64,000 nucleotides of DNA from assembly GCA_024234575.1 (NCBI GenBank), contig JACKOB010000002.1:1240001-1304000 (forward strand), in the 5' to 3' direction. Below are positions 36,289-45,707 of the stretch, piece after piece (within the stretch, counting starts at the first letter, position 1; each line of letters starts with the position of its first letter). The position numbers were made by a program, and so were the translations under genes. The notes beneath the pieces were generated by a model, which was given only the letters and a program-made list of their open reading frames with translations, made no database searches and was not told where the DNA came from. This stretch comes from Hahellaceae bacterium (GTDB lineage Bacteria; Pseudomonadota; Gammaproteobacteria; Pseudomonadales; Oleiphilaceae).

Positions 36289-38136
36289 ATGCTAAAGCGA
36301 GCGATCTTAACTGTCGCGTTTTTGTTGTTGATGTACGGATTCTCTGCCAGCAACGATTTTACGGCGATATGCGCCGGTGTGGCGATTTTTCTGTTTGGAA
36401 TGATGACCCTTGAAGAAGGGTTTAAAGCGTTTAGCGGAGGTATTCTGGAGCGCTTGCTTAAACGCACGACAGACAAAACCTGGAAAAGCCTCTCTTTTGG
36501 CGTGGTGACAACCAGCATCATGCAATCGAGTTCGCTGGTATCGGTGTTGACCATCTCGTTTCTCAGTGCCGGATTAATTACGTTGTATCAAGGGCTTGGA
36601 ATAATTTTTGGAGCGAACCTTGGTACGACCACTGGTGCCTGGCTGGTGGCTGGCATTGGCCTGAAGGTAAAAATATCAAACTACGCCATGCCATTGCTGG
36701 TGATCGGTATCTTACTGATCATGCAGAAAGGCCGTAATCTGAAGGGTATTGGCTATGTGCTGGCAGGTATTGGTTTTCTTTTTCTGGGAATCCATTACAT
36801 GAAGGAAGGCTTCGATGCCTTTCGTGAACAAATCGACCTGGCCCAATATGCTATCCCCGGCATCAAGGGAATGTTGATCTATACATTCATTGGTATCGCT
36901 GCCACGGTCATTATGCAATCCAGTCATGCCACCCTGGTGCTGACCATCACCGCGTTGTCAATGGATCAGATTAGCTACAGCAACGGTCTGGCGCTGGCGA
37001 TTGGGTCGAATGTTGGTACCACCATAACTGCTATAATTGGTTCTCTCACCTCGAATATTCAGGGGCGAAGGCTGGCAGCGGCTCACGTGGTTTTCAATGT
37101 TGTCACCGGCTTGATCGCCCTTATATTTATTGTGCCTTTGCAGCAGCTGGTGGATGTTATTGCCTCTGGGCTGGGCATTGCTGCAGATGACTACACGCTA
37201 AAGCTATCCGTGTTTCATACGCTGTTTAACGTGCTTGGCATTGTGCTGATGCTGCCGCTGATGTCGAAGCTAGAGCAGGCGCTGCAGAAATTACTGCCCG
37301 ACAGAGAACGACGTGAAATGCTGTCTGTACCTGCGGGAGAAGACGACAGAAGGAAGCAGGTTGAGTCAGCCTTGTATCTGGATAAGGCTGCACTGGCGTA
37401 CCCTGATGCGGCATTAGGTGTCATGATTAAAGAGGTGCAACATCTCTATGACAATGCCATTCAGGTGGTGATGCAGGGCTTGATGCTACCGGCAGAGATA
37501 TCACAGCCTGATGCGAACATACGTCAATTGGTGGCTCACGCATCGCCGGTGCAATTCAAGAATTCAGTGGATGATTTGTATGAGCGCTACATTAAAGTGA
37601 TTTCGGGGGAAATTATCGATTTTGGATCGAAGTCCCAGGCACACTTCAGTAGCAGTCAGGGGGCGCTTCTGGTGGAACTGATGTCCAGTTGCCAGCGTAT
37701 CGTCGAGTCCATTAAGGCTACGAAGCACCTGAATAAGAATTTACGAAGGTTCTCCGAATCAGAAAACAAATGGGTTGCCGAAGAGTATCAGCGTTTTAGA
37801 GTGGTGCTGGCAGAGTTAATTGTCGAGTTAAATCGCATACGTGCCGCAGGTAAAAAAGAAGATGTACTTTTTGCCGACCGGTTGCGGGTTTCGATTACCA
37901 AAGCTGACTCTTTCAAAAATGGCGCTTTGGCTTCGCAGATTAGAGAAGGGCGGTTCCCAGGGTATATTGCCGGATCAATTATGAACGATTCTCGCTATGT
38001 CTCCCAGATTGCTTTCGGGCTTATTGATTCTTTAGAGGTTATTAGCCGGGCAAATACCTCTGGCGAAAGAAGTGATGACTCTTTAAGTCTGGATGAAACT
38101 GAGATTAATCAGCTGGCCCAACAGAATAAGGCGTGA
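36289..38136 (+). CDS. Na/Pi cotransporter (NptA/PNaS type) with PhoU-like tail
   Basis: 615 residues. Two inverted PNaS repeats are marked by QSSS (IMQSSSLVSVL) and QSSHATLVL with GANLGTTTGA and GSNVGTTITA in between, the sodium/phosphate-binding elements. About 8-9 membrane helices fill residues 1-340. The remaining 270 residues are helical and PhoU-like, presumably regulatory. Imports or exports phosphate with sodium. A small basic coiled-coil protein follows 64 bp later. Confidence 0.93.
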   Translation: MLKRAILTVAFLLLMYGFSASNDFTAICAGVAIFLFGMMTLEEGFKAFSGGILERLLKRTTDKTWKSLSFGVVTTSIMQSSSLVSVLTISFLSAGLITLYQGLGIIFGANLGTTTGAWLVAGIGLKVKISNYAMPLLVIGILLIMQKGRNLKGIGYVLAGIGFLFLGIHYMKEGFDAFREQIDLAQYAIPGIKGMLIYTFIGIAATVIMQSSHATLVLTITALSMDQISYSNGLALAIGSNVGTTITAIIGSLTSNIQGRRLAAAHVVFNVVTGLIALIFIVPLQQLVDVIASGLGIAADDYTLKLSVFHTLFNVLGIVLMLPLMSKLEQALQKLLPDRERREMLSVPAGEDDRRKQVESALYLDKAALAYPDAALGVMIKEVQHLYDNAIQVVMQGLMLPAEISQPDANIRQLVAHASPVQFKNSVDDLYERYIKVISGEIIDFGSKSQAHFSSSQGALLVELMSSCQRIVESIKATKHLNKNLRRFSESENKWVAEEYQRFRVVLAELIVELNRIRAAGKKEDVLFADRLRVSITKADSFKNGALASQIREGRFPGYIAGSIMNDSRYVSQIAFGLIDSLEVISRANTSGERSDDSLSLDETEINQLAQQNKA

Positions 38137-38200
38137 GTAAGAGGCCATTGACACCTGATTGTCATGTAAAGGCATTAAGATTTTTTTGGAGCGTAGTCAG

Positions 38201-38464
38201 ATGACGGGAAAAATGAAAAGGATTCTTAAAAAGATAGAAGAATTTCTTGATGCCGGGCGTCGCAAACAAGAAAAACAGCGCAAAAAAATTGTTCAGCAAC
38301 TGCTACCGTTGCGCAAGCGAATGAAGGCCATTAAGCGTAAGCTGAAGTCTGAGGGGGATGAGGCAAAGCGAGAACAATGGCGCAAAGAGCTCGCTTTGAT
38401 AAAAGCTAAGAGAAAAAAGGCACTGCAAGTGCTAAAAGAAATTCGTGATTCAAGAAAAGAGTAA
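38201..38464 (+). CDS. Small highly basic coiled-coil protein
   Basis: 87 residues from ATG 38201, with GGAG about 11 nt upstream. The sequence is dominated by Lys, Arg, Glu and Gln in heptads (KMKRILKKIEEFLDAGRRKQ and on), with no Cys, Trp or signal peptide, so it should form a long basic coiled coil. It may bind nucleic acid or a membrane. Function unknown; it follows the Na/Pi cotransporter. Confidence 0.7.
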   Translation: MTGKMKRILKKIEEFLDAGRRKQEKQRKKIVQQLLPLRKRMKAIKRKLKSEGDEAKREQWRKELALIKAKRKKALQVLKEIRDSRKE

Positions 38465-38553
38465 TTGTGTATTGTGCTCGGTAGCTGTGCTGTAAAATGT
38501 GTGGGGCAACGCGCCCTTTATCGGGCAACAGGGTGTTAAGTGAATGCGAATGA

Positions 38554-38880
38554 TTAGAGTGATTGTGCTGTTTGGATTACGGCAATAATCCAGACACCTA
38601 AAAGTAATAAGCAGAAGATACCGAAGAGTAATTGATGGTGTCTTTCTATCTTGCCTTTGGCCACATTTAGCCAGCGAACATATAGATTGCCAGCAAATGC
38701 AGCCAAGGTAACAGCACTTGCCAGAATGGGAACCGCCAGATACCACCAGGTAATTTCCATGCCGGCAGTATTTAATCGGCCAAGCCAGACCAAACTACCA
38801 ATCAAAATCAATAGGCTGGTAAATTCGATGACTAGCGTATTGGTTACCGTCAGTCGGTCAATCCATTTGCGTTCGTTCAT
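38554..38880 (-). CDS. Small three-helix membrane protein
   Basis: 108 residues. A short cytosolic start (MNERKWIDRLT) is followed by three clear membrane helices (about 14-34, 46-68, 83-104) with a basic loop (VRWLNVAKGKIERHH). I do not recognise a family. It is convergent with the basic coiled-coil gene. ATG 38880. Confidence 0.65.
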   Translation of the reverse strand: MNERKWIDRLTVTNTLVIEFTSLLILIGSLVWLGRLNTAGMEITWWYLAVPILASAVTLAAFAGNLYVRWLNVAKGKIERHHQLLFGIFCLLLLGVWIIAVIQTAQSL

Positions 38881-39050
38881 AACGGTTCATCGCTCCCAGC
38901 TAGAGTGTTGGCTTATCTTGGGTAACCGGCATCGATGCAAGACTTAACTCAACAGGCACAGATGAGGTATCAATACGGACTATTCTCGGTATTTTCGTTA
39001 GCAGAAACCACTTTAACCGCTTATTTTTTCGATTCTGTACTGTAGATAGT

Positions 39051-39078
39051 TTGAGCGACGCGCTTATATCGTTATAAT
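39051..39078 (+). promoter_or_regulatory. Sigma-70-type promoter for cytochrome c5
   Basis: TTGAGC (39051-39056) and TATAAT (39073-39078) are separated by 16 bp and lie 70 bp upstream of the GTG start of the cytochrome c gene. The -10 is a perfect consensus; the -35 matches four of six. Confidence 0.5.
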
Positions 39079-39147
39079 GCCGCATTGAATTTTCCGGCTA
39101 CGCTGTAGTCTCCGTTTCAAGACATCCGACATCTGAAGAGGTGAATA

Positions 39148-39573
39148 GTGAAATACCTGATCAAATTATCCGTGTTGCTTTCTGTATTTTTAGCGTCAGC
39201 GGCACAGGCCGATGGCCATGAAGCGGCAATAAAAGAGCGTATCAAACCCGTAGGTGAAGTCTGTGTTGAAGGTACTGCCTGTGCAGATGCCTCGGCAGCC
39301 CCTGCTACCGCGGCTGTTGCATCGTCAGGTCCACGCTCAGGCGAAGACCTGTATAATACTAAGTGCATGGCTTGCCATGGTACAGGTGCGGCGGGTGCAC
39401 CAATGAAAGGTAATAAAGGGCAGTGGGCACCAAGAATCGAGAAAGGTCTGGAGCAGTTAGTGGCTAATGCCATCAGTGGTATTAACGCTATGCCACCAAA
39501 AGGTACTTGTATGGATTGTTCAGACGAAGAAATTCACAGTGTCGTTGAGTATATGGTTAACGCCAGCCAGTAA
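39148..39573 (+). CDS. Cytochrome c5-type monoheme protein
   Basis: 141 residues: signal peptide (about 1-21, AQA), an Ala-rich linker, one heme motif CMACH, Met ligand in NAMPPKG and a CMDC disulphide pair, all as in cytochrome c5/c-555. A periplasmic electron carrier to terminal oxidases. GTG 39148 is preceded by GAGGTG. It is followed by a strong bidirectional terminator. Confidence 0.93.
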   Translation: MKYLIKLSVLLSVFLASAAQADGHEAAIKERIKPVGEVCVEGTACADASAAPATAAVASSGPRSGEDLYNTKCMACHGTGAAGAPMKGNKGQWAPRIEKGLEQLVANAISGINAMPPKGTCMDCSDEEIHSVVEYMVNASQ

Positions 39574-39584
39574 TTAACATGACC

Positions 39585-39619
39585 AAAAAAAACCGCACAT
39601 GCTAGTGCGGTTTTTTTTT
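39585..39619. terminator. Strong bidirectional rho-independent terminator
   Basis: AACCGCAC (39591-39598) pairs with GTGCGGTT (39605-39612) with a 6-base loop, extended by an A run on the left and a T run on the right. It separates the convergent cytochrome c5 and oxidoreductase genes and works on both strands. Confidence 0.93.
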
Positions 39620-39624
39620 GGGTT

Positions 39625-40662
39625 TTACACGGTGAGTACGACCTTGCCTTTGTTTTTTCTTGCCTCGATGTATGCATGTGCTTTAGCGACACCCTCGAAG
39701 CGGAAGGATTTATCAACATGAGGCCGTATCCAGTCTTCTTTGATTCCTGTCAGAATCCTATCCATCCACTGTCGTATCTTGGCTGGCTCGTGCCAAAGCT
39801 TGCCCATATTTACGCCGAACACACTTTTGTTTTCGTTCATGAGTGATACCGGGTGAAAAAACGGCATCTGCGCCGCCGTTTTCAGTAGTTTTAATTTACC
39901 CGCCAGATGTGAGTCTGCCGCGGTCGAAATGCCGAACATGCCCAAGCGCCCGGTTGCCCGCAGTGCCCGGTAGCTTTTTCGCCAGTGACCACCCCCTAAT
40001 GGATCTATGATTAACTCTACACCGGCATTGTTGGTTAATTGCGCCAACTCTTGTTCCCAGTCCTGATTGCGGTAGTCGATACAGTGGTCCAGGCCTCGAT
40101 GTTTGAGAAATGTATGCTTCTCCGGGCTGGACGTGCCATAAGTAGTTGCACCGATATGTTTGGCGATGTCCAGTGCCGCCAGGCCCACACCACCACCGGC
40201 GTTGTGAATCAGAATACTGTCGGTTGGTTGCAGGCTTCCCATTACGACTAACAACTGCCAGGCGGTCAGATAGTTAACCGGAATGCCAGCTGCTTCTTCA
40301 AAACTAATGTTATCGGGCTTATCAAAAATCTGCTGTAACGGTACGCAGACCTGTGTGGCGTAACCATTAAAACGGCTCATACCGAAAACTGCCCGTTCCA
40401 GTAAGTCTGGCTCGATACCTTCACCAATTTTGCTGACAACGCCAGAAAATTCGTAACCGACACAACAGGGAAGTCGGGGAGCATCGGGGTACAAACCTTG
40501 CCTGGCAAGGATGTCGGCAAAGTTGATGCCGATTGCTTTAACATCGACAACAACCTGACCAGCCGGTGGCGTAAGATCTTCATGCTCTTCAATGGCAAAT
40601 ACTTCTGGGCCGCCGGCTTTGGTGATAATCAATTTTCTCACGGTGAACCGCTCTCCTTGCAT
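39625..40662 (-). CDS. Zinc-independent quinone oxidoreductase-like MDR protein
   Basis: 345 residues. Medium-chain dehydrogenase/reductase of the quinone oxidoreductase (VAT1-like) branch: catalytic GroES-like half (GINFADILARQGLYP) and Rossmann half with HNAGGGVGLAALDIA. The zinc-ligand Cys set of alcohol dehydrogenases is absent. It probably reduces quinones or activated alkenes with NAD(P)H. ATG 40662 opens the frame; GTG 40641 gives the common family start MRKLIITKAGGPEVF and may be the true start. Confidence 0.9.
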   Translation of the reverse strand: MQGERFTVRKLIITKAGGPEVFAIEEHEDLTPPAGQVVVDVKAIGINFADILARQGLYPDAPRLPCCVGYEFSGVVSKIGEGIEPDLLERAVFGMSRFNGYATQVCVPLQQIFDKPDNISFEEAAGIPVNYLTAWQLLVVMGSLQPTDSILIHNAGGGVGLAALDIAKHIGATTYGTSSPEKHTFLKHRGLDHCIDYRNQDWEQELAQLTNNAGVELIIDPLGGGHWRKSYRALRATGRLGMFGISTAADSHLAGKLKLLKTAAQMPFFHPVSLMNENKSVFGVNMGKLWHEPAKIRQWMDRILTGIKEDWIRPHVDKSFRFEGVAKAHAYIEARKNKGKVVLTV

Positions 40663-40849
40663 ACGGGGATTCGAGTAAAAAATGTACTAACAAGGTTAAG
40701 CCTAGCAGGAATTTACCTAAATGTTATATTCTGCGACGTCCTTCCCACTAAGTGCTTGTCTGCTCTCACTCTTGGTGTTTTTGGCTATATTCGTTGCTCA
40801 GATTAATTTGTTATAGTGTCGCCGGTTTATTAAAAATTAAAGGACAATA

Positions 40850-41359
40850 ATGATGAAAACCATTGGGATACTTCTACTTTCACTTATTTTGACCGCATGT
40901 GCCTCGGGTGGCCGAAACATTCAACAATCTCATGATGAGTCGATTAATTTCGCAGACTTTAAATCATTTTCTGTTGAAGCCGTACAACATATGGAAGAGC
41001 TGAATGCGGTTAACGACATGATTACCGCCGCATTTGTCCAGCAGTTACAGGCAAAGGGCATGCGTTATGTGAAGTCGGGTGAAGCTGATCTTTACGTTCG
41101 CTTTGCCACCAAAGTGACGTCTGGTCAAGAAATGAAAGCCGAATATATACCCGCCGGAAAAGGTGTTTACACACGTTACAATATGGAAGCAGTGAACGAA
41201 GGCGAGTTTTTGGTAAATATGGTGGATAACCGTACTAAAAAGGTCGTCTGGAAAGCCTCCAGTATCAGAGACATGGCAGGGGTTGATATCGGAAAAATCA
41301 GTCAGGAAAAAATTAACGAAGGCTTGAGTCGTGTGCTTGAAGGCTTCCCGCCACAATAG
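40850..41359 (+). CDS. DUF4136-family lipoprotein
   Basis: 169 residues: lipoprotein signal with lipobox LTAC (Cys near residue 17), then a DUF4136 domain (FADFKSFSV, EADLYVRFATKV, VVWKASS). Members are outer-membrane lipoproteins of unknown role. AAAGGA precedes the double ATG at 40850. Single gene. Confidence 0.88.
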   Translation: MMKTIGILLLSLILTACASGGRNIQQSHDESINFADFKSFSVEAVQHMEELNAVNDMITAAFVQQLQAKGMRYVKSGEADLYVRFATKVTSGQEMKAEYIPAGKGVYTRYNMEAVNEGEFLVNMVDNRTKKVVWKASSIRDMAGVDIGKISQEKINEGLSRVLEGFPPQ

Positions 41360-41403
41360 TGGCCGTGAAAACTTTGCTACCAGGTCGAACCAGAAAGAAA
41401 AAA

Positions 41404-41421
41404 GCCGCCAGGGAGGGCGGC
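41404..41421 (-). terminator. Rho-independent terminator of the OmpA-family lipoprotein gene
   Basis: GCCGCC (41404-41409) pairs with GGCGGC (41416-41421) around a 6-base loop. On the minus strand it is followed by six T. It lies about 57 bases after the stop of the gene at 41478. Confidence 0.85.
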
Positions 41422-41477
41422 AAAAACGTCAGCAGGGCGCCGACTGAAACAAGGAAGTGATCTGGAAATGAAACGCT

Positions 41478-42320
41478 TTAATTGGCGGCGAACTTAACCT
41501 CTTCAAATTGAATTTCTACCCGTCTATTTTCCTGATAAAGCGTATTAGAAACGAGTGGTCGCTGGCTGCCCCACCCAAATACATCTATTTGCCCGGCTTT
41601 GGCTCCTTCCTCTTTAAGAATGCTGGCGACTGTCTCTGCGCGTTTTACAGAAAGCTCACGGTTAAAGTTATCTTGACCCCGTGCATCGGTGTGACCGTGT
41701 AAAATTACCCGCATTTGAGGGTTCTTCGCCAGGTATTGCCCCGCTTTGCGAATGCGTTCTATATCACTGTCATTTAACGAATTTTTGCCAAAGCCAAAGA
41801 ACACCTTTTGGTCTTTTGGTAAGGCGTTCTCGTTTTTTTCGAAAAGCTCACCCTGTTGTGCCGATGTAGCCGTCATGGTAGCAACCTGTTGATTGAATAA
41901 GTCAGGGTTTTCTATCACTAGCGTTGTCATATCCTTGCCCTCATTGGTAATTACTGTTTGGTCGGTTGAGGCGGGTTGACTGTCGTGGGTGGCAGTCTTC
42001 GGCGTCGCAGATGCATCCTCCACAACTTGCGCCATTGCCAGAACTTCTGATTCTTGCGCAGCGGGTGGTGGGTTCTTGTTTTCGATTTTGCCATGGTTGT
42101 TTACCTCTCCTGCATCGTTGAGCTGTTCAGGCAGTGTCATGCTGCCTTTGTTTTCTGACGTTAAGCCGGTGTCATTTTTGGCTATAAATAAGTGAGAGTT
42201 CATGGAATTGGTTTCAGTATTGGCCTGAGCGGAAGGCCCGGTTTGCTGGCTAGCGCAGGCAACAAGTAGAGCCAGCGGTAAAACGGCGAGAACGGGTTTA
42301 GCAGTGTTGTATATTTTCAT
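41478..42320 (-). CDS. OmpA-family (Pal-like) lipoprotein
   Basis: 280 residues from ATG 42320 (AGAGGAAAG upstream). A lipobox LVAC is followed by a long, polar, disordered region (about 25-160) and a C-terminal OmpA domain (about 165-275) with FFGFGKNSLND, HGHTDARGQDNFNRELSVKRA and NRRVEI, the peptidoglycan-binding site with its Asp and Arg. It anchors the outer membrane to the cell wall. Confidence 0.92.
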   Translation of the reverse strand: MKIYNTAKPVLAVLPLALLVACASQQTGPSAQANTETNSMNSHLFIAKNDTGLTSENKGSMTLPEQLNDAGEVNNHGKIENKNPPPAAQESEVLAMAQVVEDASATPKTATHDSQPASTDQTVITNEGKDMTTLVIENPDLFNQQVATMTATSAQQGELFEKNENALPKDQKVFFGFGKNSLNDSDIERIRKAGQYLAKNPQMRVILHGHTDARGQDNFNRELSVKRAETVASILKEEGAKAGQIDVFGWGSQRPLVSNTLYQENRRVEIQFEEVKFAAN

Positions 42321-42628
42321 GATCTTTCCTCTGCGTTGATGGCAAATATCTATGTCTGGATTAAGACGATGCGAGTTTCGCTGTTGACGGTTTCTATTAA
42401 ACAATTGGAATCTGACTTTGAGGCGGGAGAAAAAAGGCGAAAACGCGTTGCTTTATGGCGAATGATGGCAATTGTGGCAGTGCCTGCGGTAAGGCAGGTC
42501 TCGTTGGGTGATTAGGCATCAGTAAATGCAATGCTGTGCTATGGTAAATCAGAGAAAAGATCAATTTAAACGAACGTGCTGATGCGCTCTGTAAGGCAAC
42601 AGTCTGGGTAGAAATTCAGGAACTGCGG
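42321..42628. other. 308-base intergenic region
   Basis: Divergent region between the OmpA-family lipoprotein and the rhomboid gene. It should contain both promoters, but I see no clear consensus pair, and no gene, repeat or RNA structure. Confidence 0.4.
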
Positions 42629-44077
42629 ATGATCATCATACCTGTTGAGAAGTCTATTGATTGGCGAAAACCGCCTATGGCTACGATTGCGCTGGTCATA
42701 TGCAATGTGGCTTTGTTTGTCTGGTTCTCTATCCAGGATAATAGCCTGCATACCAGGGCATTACAGCAGTATGAAGCTCAGGCGCTGCCAGCCATGGAAA
42801 TCCCGGCTTATGAAATTTATCTGCAGCGGCGAGTCAGGTTGCAAGGCTCATCCGATGCGGAATTGTTACTGGAGATTAAAGAGGCTCAAGAAGAAGGCAA
42901 TGCTCGGTGGGTAAGCAACTATATGCTCTACGATCTGGATTTTGTTGCTTATCTGGTAAAGGATGGCCCGTTCTTCTGGCACGAAGATGAATATCGTAGC
43001 TGGCTTGAAAAACGGCAGCAGATTAATGATCGTTACCTGGTGTACATCAGTGGTTTTGCCTACGGGCTTTTGCCTGGTGATACGCACCTGTCTGATTTTG
43101 CCACCTATCAGTTTTTGCATGCTGACTGGTGGCACCTTCTGGGCAATATGATTTTTTTGTTTGTTATCGGCTTTACGGTTGAGCGGGCCCTTGGAGCAAT
43201 GCGGTTCGTTTTAGCCTACTTACTGTGCGGCATGCTGTCGGGTCAATTCTACACATTGTTTTCAGCAGAAGAACTCGTGCCCCTGGTTGGTGCATCCGGC
43301 TCTATATCTGGTCTGATGGGTATGTATGTCGCACTATTTGGCTTGCAACGCATACGCTTTTTTTATCACTTTGCGATCTACTTTGGTTATTTCAGCGCCC
43401 CGGCACTTGCTGTGTTGCCGGTATGGCTGGGCAAGGAGCTTATCGAGTTCGTGTTTACGCGCAGCAGTAACGTAGCGTTTCTCGCACATATTGGCGGGCT
43501 GCTTGGCGGTGCGGGGTTAGTGGCACTATTTGGCAAAAGCTATTTACAGGTAAAGGAAGATTTTCATGAAGTCACCGAAGACGAGAGTGATGAGATTTTT
43601 CGCAACGAATATGACATAGCCTTGAAAGCATTGGCGCGCATGGAGTTTGCCAATGCCCGCGAGCGTTTTCGCGTACTGCACCAGAAGTACCCCAGCTCTT
43701 TTGATATTCTGCAGCACTGTTATCATCTTGAAAAACTGCTTCCGTCTAGTGAAACCTTTGCACAGGTATTTACAGAGATGATTGATACATGCATTAAGCG
43801 GGGTGATTTAACTATCTTGATGCAAGTCTACCGGGAAGGCACGACACTAAGTGACAAGGCTACGACAATAGACAGCTCGGTGGCCACGAAAGTGCTCTAT
43901 GCTTGTATTCGTCAGGGCGAGCTTAAAGATGCGGAATTGGTGTTCTCACACTTGCGCCAGCAAGCTACCCCGGAAATGGCTCGAGAAGGCTGTTTGCTGC
44001 TGGTCGAAGCATTTAAGCAACGACAGCAAACAATGAAAGTGAATCAGTACCAGGGAGTGCTGAAGGCGTTACCGTAA
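42629..44077 (+). CDS. Rhomboid serine protease with C-terminal TPR-like region
   Basis: 482 residues. Six-helix rhomboid core with catalytic Ser223 in GASGSISGLMG and His287 in AHIGGLLGG, after an extended loop domain between the first two helices (about 40-155). The C-terminal 170 residues are soluble and TPR-like (helical pairs with LARMEFANARERF). It cleaves membrane proteins within the bilayer. It converges, with a 2-bp gap, on another membrane-plus-TPR gene of similar architecture. Confidence 0.92.
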   Translation: MIIIPVEKSIDWRKPPMATIALVICNVALFVWFSIQDNSLHTRALQQYEAQALPAMEIPAYEIYLQRRVRLQGSSDAELLLEIKEAQEEGNARWVSNYMLYDLDFVAYLVKDGPFFWHEDEYRSWLEKRQQINDRYLVYISGFAYGLLPGDTHLSDFATYQFLHADWWHLLGNMIFLFVIGFTVERALGAMRFVLAYLLCGMLSGQFYTLFSAEELVPLVGASGSISGLMGMYVALFGLQRIRFFYHFAIYFGYFSAPALAVLPVWLGKELIEFVFTRSSNVAFLAHIGGLLGGAGLVALFGKSYLQVKEDFHEVTEDESDEIFRNEYDIALKALARMEFANARERFRVLHQKYPSSFDILQHCYHLEKLLPSSETFAQVFTEMIDTCIKRGDLTILMQVYREGTTLSDKATTIDSSVATKVLYACIRQGELKDAELVFSHLRQQATPEMAREGCLLLVEAFKQRQQTMKVNQYQGVLKALP

Positions 44078-44079
44078 AA

Positions 44080-45498
44080 TTAAATTCGCCCACCACGTGC
44101 GATGGTTTGCTCCATCTCCCGCAGCGCATCAATGCTTGGGTAATCAGGAAATTGCTGTATCAGAAAGCGCAGGTAAGCCTGTGCTTTGTCTTTTAAGCGC
44201 AGGCCATTGGCGAGCGTGCGGGCCAGTAAAATATAGGCGTCGGTGATGTTGTTGGCGTCGGGGAAACGGCTGTGAAAGTCTTTTAAAAGACGAACAACCA
44301 ATTTGTACTCGTGCTGGTGATAAGCAAACTGGGCCATTTTAAACGACACCACAGCATCTTTAAGGGCAAATTCCTCATCTTCTAAATATAGCTTTTTCAG
44401 CAATGTAATTGCCTGTTCTGGCTGGTTGCGCACAAGCAAAGTGTCAAGCAGCTGGATGATAAAGGGCTTCAGCGAGGTAATATCGCCTTGTGCATCGCAA
44501 ATACGGTAAAGCTGCTCCATGCGCCAGGGATCATCTTTCTTCTTTTTTAACTCACCAGCGACTAACTGTTTAACGTGTTGGTACTCGCCTTCTTTAAGAT
44601 AAAGGTCAATGTCTGCGTCTATGCGGCCCGCACGATTTGCCAAAACATTGGTTTCATCATCGTTTTGCTGATCAGTGGTGGCATAGCCCAGCTTCTCTTG
44701 ATACTGAAATAAAACATAGCCGAGCATGTGAAAAGCAATTATGGTGAAGTAGCCATTAATAAAACCGGCGCCAACCCCAGCGAGCATCGCCGAACTGTGC
44801 TCGATAAGAAAATCCACGGCGACTCCCATCGACAGAAACAGTAGCATCAGGTGCGCATATAAAACGAAGTAAGGCCAGCCCAAGGTGCTAATTAGCAGCG
44901 TTAGTTGTAGCGGGTTGATAGCACTGATAATGGTACGTTCACGAGCAAGGCTCATCACACTGGCGGGTAGCACCAGTAATACGAAGGCAGTGGCAAGCCA
45001 GCCAAGCAGTTGCCCACCAGCCTGGCTTGCGCCGAGGATGATCAAGCCAAAAATAATGAAAACGCCAATTTGCTGAAACAATGTATTCAGACCTTCTGAA
45101 CTGAACGCACTGACGAGAGTAGGCGGATTCATGTGTCCTTCGGCGGTGTTGTCAAGAATACTGTAGAGATACTTTGTCATGACACATAACAATGTCAGGG
45201 TCACAATAAATGCCAGCAATTGACTAGAGATCAGTAACGGAGCAACGGTGCAAATACCTACTAATGCAAGCGGCGCTTTTGCTAAAGGATACTGAAAAAA
45301 GGCAGGTAACCTCTCCCAGAATGGAATGGCCGTATTTGCCGCCCCTAAAAATTGTAATGAGTGGTTGCAGCGTGGGCACTGACAACGCCTGGTTCTCTCG
45401 TTTGCTCCTGGCAAACAAGCTTTACAGTAGTTACGCTGACAGTCACGGCAGCGCCATTTGGCCGGACTGATCGGGTGGTAGTGGCAAAATGCGGTCAT
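44080..45498 (-). CDS. Membrane protein with N-terminal zinc finger and C-terminal TPR repeats
   Basis: 472 residues. A B-box-like Cys/His cluster sits at the N-terminus (CHYHPISPAKWRCRDCQ, then CKAC and CQCPRC). About six membrane helices follow (about 75-270), then a helical TPR-like tail (about 300-470). I do not recognise a named family. It shares the membrane-then-TPR plan with the convergent rhomboid, which suggests they may work on the same substrates or complex; that is inference. Confidence 0.8.
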   Translation of the reverse strand: MTAFCHYHPISPAKWRCRDCQRNYCKACLPGANERTRRCQCPRCNHSLQFLGAANTAIPFWERLPAFFQYPLAKAPLALVGICTVAPLLISSQLLAFIVTLTLLCVMTKYLYSILDNTAEGHMNPPTLVSAFSSEGLNTLFQQIGVFIIFGLIILGASQAGGQLLGWLATAFVLLVLPASVMSLARERTIISAINPLQLTLLISTLGWPYFVLYAHLMLLFLSMGVAVDFLIEHSSAMLAGVGAGFINGYFTIIAFHMLGYVLFQYQEKLGYATTDQQNDDETNVLANRAGRIDADIDLYLKEGEYQHVKQLVAGELKKKKDDPWRMEQLYRICDAQGDITSLKPFIIQLLDTLLVRNQPEQAITLLKKLYLEDEEFALKDAVVSFKMAQFAYHQHEYKLVVRLLKDFHSRFPDANNITDAYILLARTLANGLRLKDKAQAYLRFLIQQFPDYPSIDALREMEQTIARGGRI

Positions 45499-45707
45499 GG
45501 TTTCATTATCATAAAAGCGTCATCATTAATTTACGTGCGAGGTTCCTTTCTTGGTAACAGCACATTCGACTTACAGCCATGAGAGCATTGTCATGTGTTA
45601 AGGTCGTGGCAGCGCAGATTATTGCGGTGCGTAATTTGATCACTCAAGCTAAGATGACTCTGCTAACCTTAGAGTATAAACCCTCTACCAGAAAACGAGA
45701 TTTTTTC

